Of a stretch of DNA of 5,593 nucleotides, positions 4,770 to 5,593 are shown piece by piece. The position numbers and the translations under genes were made by a program. The stretch is from positions 1 to 5,593 of the forward strand of contig JAQBGG010000149.1 of NCBI GenBank assembly GCA_032122625.1, given 5' to 3'. Origin of the DNA: CAXMST01 sp032122625 (GTDB lineage Bacteria > Actinomycetota > Thermoleophilia > Solirubrobacterales > 70-9). The notes beneath the pieces are model-generated. The model had not been told where the DNA came from, ran no database searches, and saw only the letters and a program-made list of their open reading frames with translations. Each line of letters begins with the position of its first letter. Positions within the stretch are counted from its first letter, which is position 1.

Positions 4770-5593
4770 TCACGGGCTCAGCACGTAAGGCCCGCAGGGC
4801 GTGTCATCGACGTCGGTGACGGTCTCCCCGGTCTCCGTCTTATAGGCGATCTTCAGCTTCCGCTTGGCAGCGGTGATCTCGGCGTAGCTGTTCTGATCCC
4901 CCTGGGAGCAGAACATTCCGACGCCGTTCGGCGGGTCCGGCTTGAAGAACGCTTGCGAGAGCAGATCCCCGTCGCCATCGCCACCTGTGACCGAATCGAT
5001 CTCCGGCCAGAACTGCGCCGTCGCCACCGGGCCGATCACGTAGTCCTGGTAGGGGGTATCGGAGGCAAGGGCGCCGGCGTTCACGGGCGCGACATCGTCG
5101 TCGAAGGTCCGCTCGCGCACGACGTTCGCGAACGCCGCATGGGTATCGGTCGTGAAGAAGACGACGTTCTCGACGCCGCGCTCCTGCAGCTCCTTCAGCA
5201 GCTTGACCCGCTCGTACGCGTAGCCCTCCCAGCGGTCGTAGGGCAGGCCGTAGAACTGCTGGATCGGGGTCTCGTTCATGATCAGCTTCCAGCGAGCATC
5301 GGAGCGCGAGATGTCTTTGAGGAAGCGCCGCAGCTGCGCCGCGCCGAGCATCGTCCGGTCCGGGTCGTTGATCGCACTCTTGCAGGCCTGCGAAACCGGG
5401 TTGGCCAGCGACGGAATCAGAAGCGCGAACAGCGCACGCTTGCCATCGGGCGCGGTCGGGGCGAGATCCGGAGAGCCCGTGTTGTCGCAGGTCTCGTCCG
5501 CGGATGCCTTGGCGCTTCGGAACGAGCGCTCATCGAGGAAGAACAGCTCGACGTTCTTGCCCCAGCGGAAGGTGCGGTACAGGCCCCGCCCCT
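4770..5593 (-). CDS. PhoD-like alkaline phosphatase, C-terminal part (5' end outside window)
   Basis: The frame is open to the right edge and gives the last 273 residues; the ATG at 5351 is internal, since family sequence continues upstream of it. PhoD-type enzymes (PF09423) are exported metallophosphatases that cleave phosphate mono- and diesters. Visible family blocks, numbered in this fragment, are YRTFRWGKNVELFFLDERSFR (5-25), the helix before KLIMNETPIQQF (102-113), YDRWEGYAYER (118-128) and FFTTDTHAAF (145-154), whose D149 and H151 match the metal-ligand Asp-x-His usually written GDVH. Residues 169-202 carry the segment after the active site. Four cysteines (35, 70, 228, 266) could form two disulfides, which suits an exported protein, and an acidic GDGDGD run lies at 204-209. 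The signal peptide and first metal-binding half are not visible. The enzyme class is secure; substrate preference is not. Confidence 0.9.
   Translation of the reverse strand, partial: GRGLYRTFRWGKNVELFFLDERSFRSAKASADETCDNTGSPDLAPTAPDGKRALFALLIPSLANPVSQACKSAINDPDRTMLGAAQLRRFLKDISRSDARWKLIMNETPIQQFYGLPYDRWEGYAYERVKLLKELQERGVENVVFFTTDTHAAFANVVRERTFDDDVAPVNAGALASDTPYQDYVIGPVATAQFWPEIDSVTGGDGDGDLLSQAFFKPDPPNGVGMFCSQGDQNSYAEITAAKRKLKIAYKTETGETVTDVDDTPCGPYVLSP

Noticed and set aside
4312..4788. 158-codon plus-strand open frame across the winged-helix gene and the junction
   Set aside because: Its product is Arg/Pro-rich with no fold-like pattern, and it runs through the convergent hairpins into the end of the phosphatase gene.

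Overview
The window is high-GC DNA with strong G/C preference at third codon positions. Protein types (Gly/Arg-tailed RhlE-like helicase, PhoD-like phosphatase, SpoIIAA-like STAS protein, kinase-like P-loop ATPase) and the mix of leaderless-looking GTG starts with AAGGAG-type ribosome sites fit an actinobacterium, perhaps of the Thermoleophilia/Solirubrobacterales. That placement is inference; no rRNA or marker gene is present. It looks like ordinary chromosome: no tRNA, rRNA, CRISPR, insertion sequence, integrase or attachment site was seen.

Layout. 1-354 (+): C-terminal end of a predicted kinase-type P-loop ATPase, cut by the window edge. 355-513: short intergenic region with an AT-richer promoter and two interleaved inverted repeats. 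514-1710 (+): stand-alone AAA ATPase with a C-terminal winged helix, role unknown. 1759-1795: strong hairpin between convergent genes. 1801-2181 (-): small exported PepSY-domain protein. 2182-2336: divergent intergenic region. 2337-2702 (+): SpoIIAA-like STAS-domain protein. 2788-2813: perfect palindromic hairpin between convergent genes. 2824-4152 (-): DEAD-box RNA helicase with a Gly/Arg/Gln-rich basic tail. 4153-4417: divergent region with a helicase leader hairpin and a candidate operator. 4418-4621 (+): 67-residue winged-helix-like protein. 4726-4765: overlapping hairpins. 4770-5593 (-): C-terminal 273 residues of a PhoD-like alkaline phosphatase, cut by the right edge.

From the ATPase onward the strands alternate (+ - + - + -), so every gene there has its own promoter side, and the three convergent junctions each carry a hairpin. 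Nothing indicates an operon or a multi-gene system. The genes look like independent functions: RNA remodelling, periplasmic or extracellular phosphate release, a small exported PepSY protein, and two poorly characterised regulators or ATPases. I found no convincing undescribed system. The most useful leads are regulatory: the interleaved repeats at the ATPase promoter, the helicase leader hairpin whose loop is complementary to its own ribosome site, and the small winged-helix gene divergent from that helicase.
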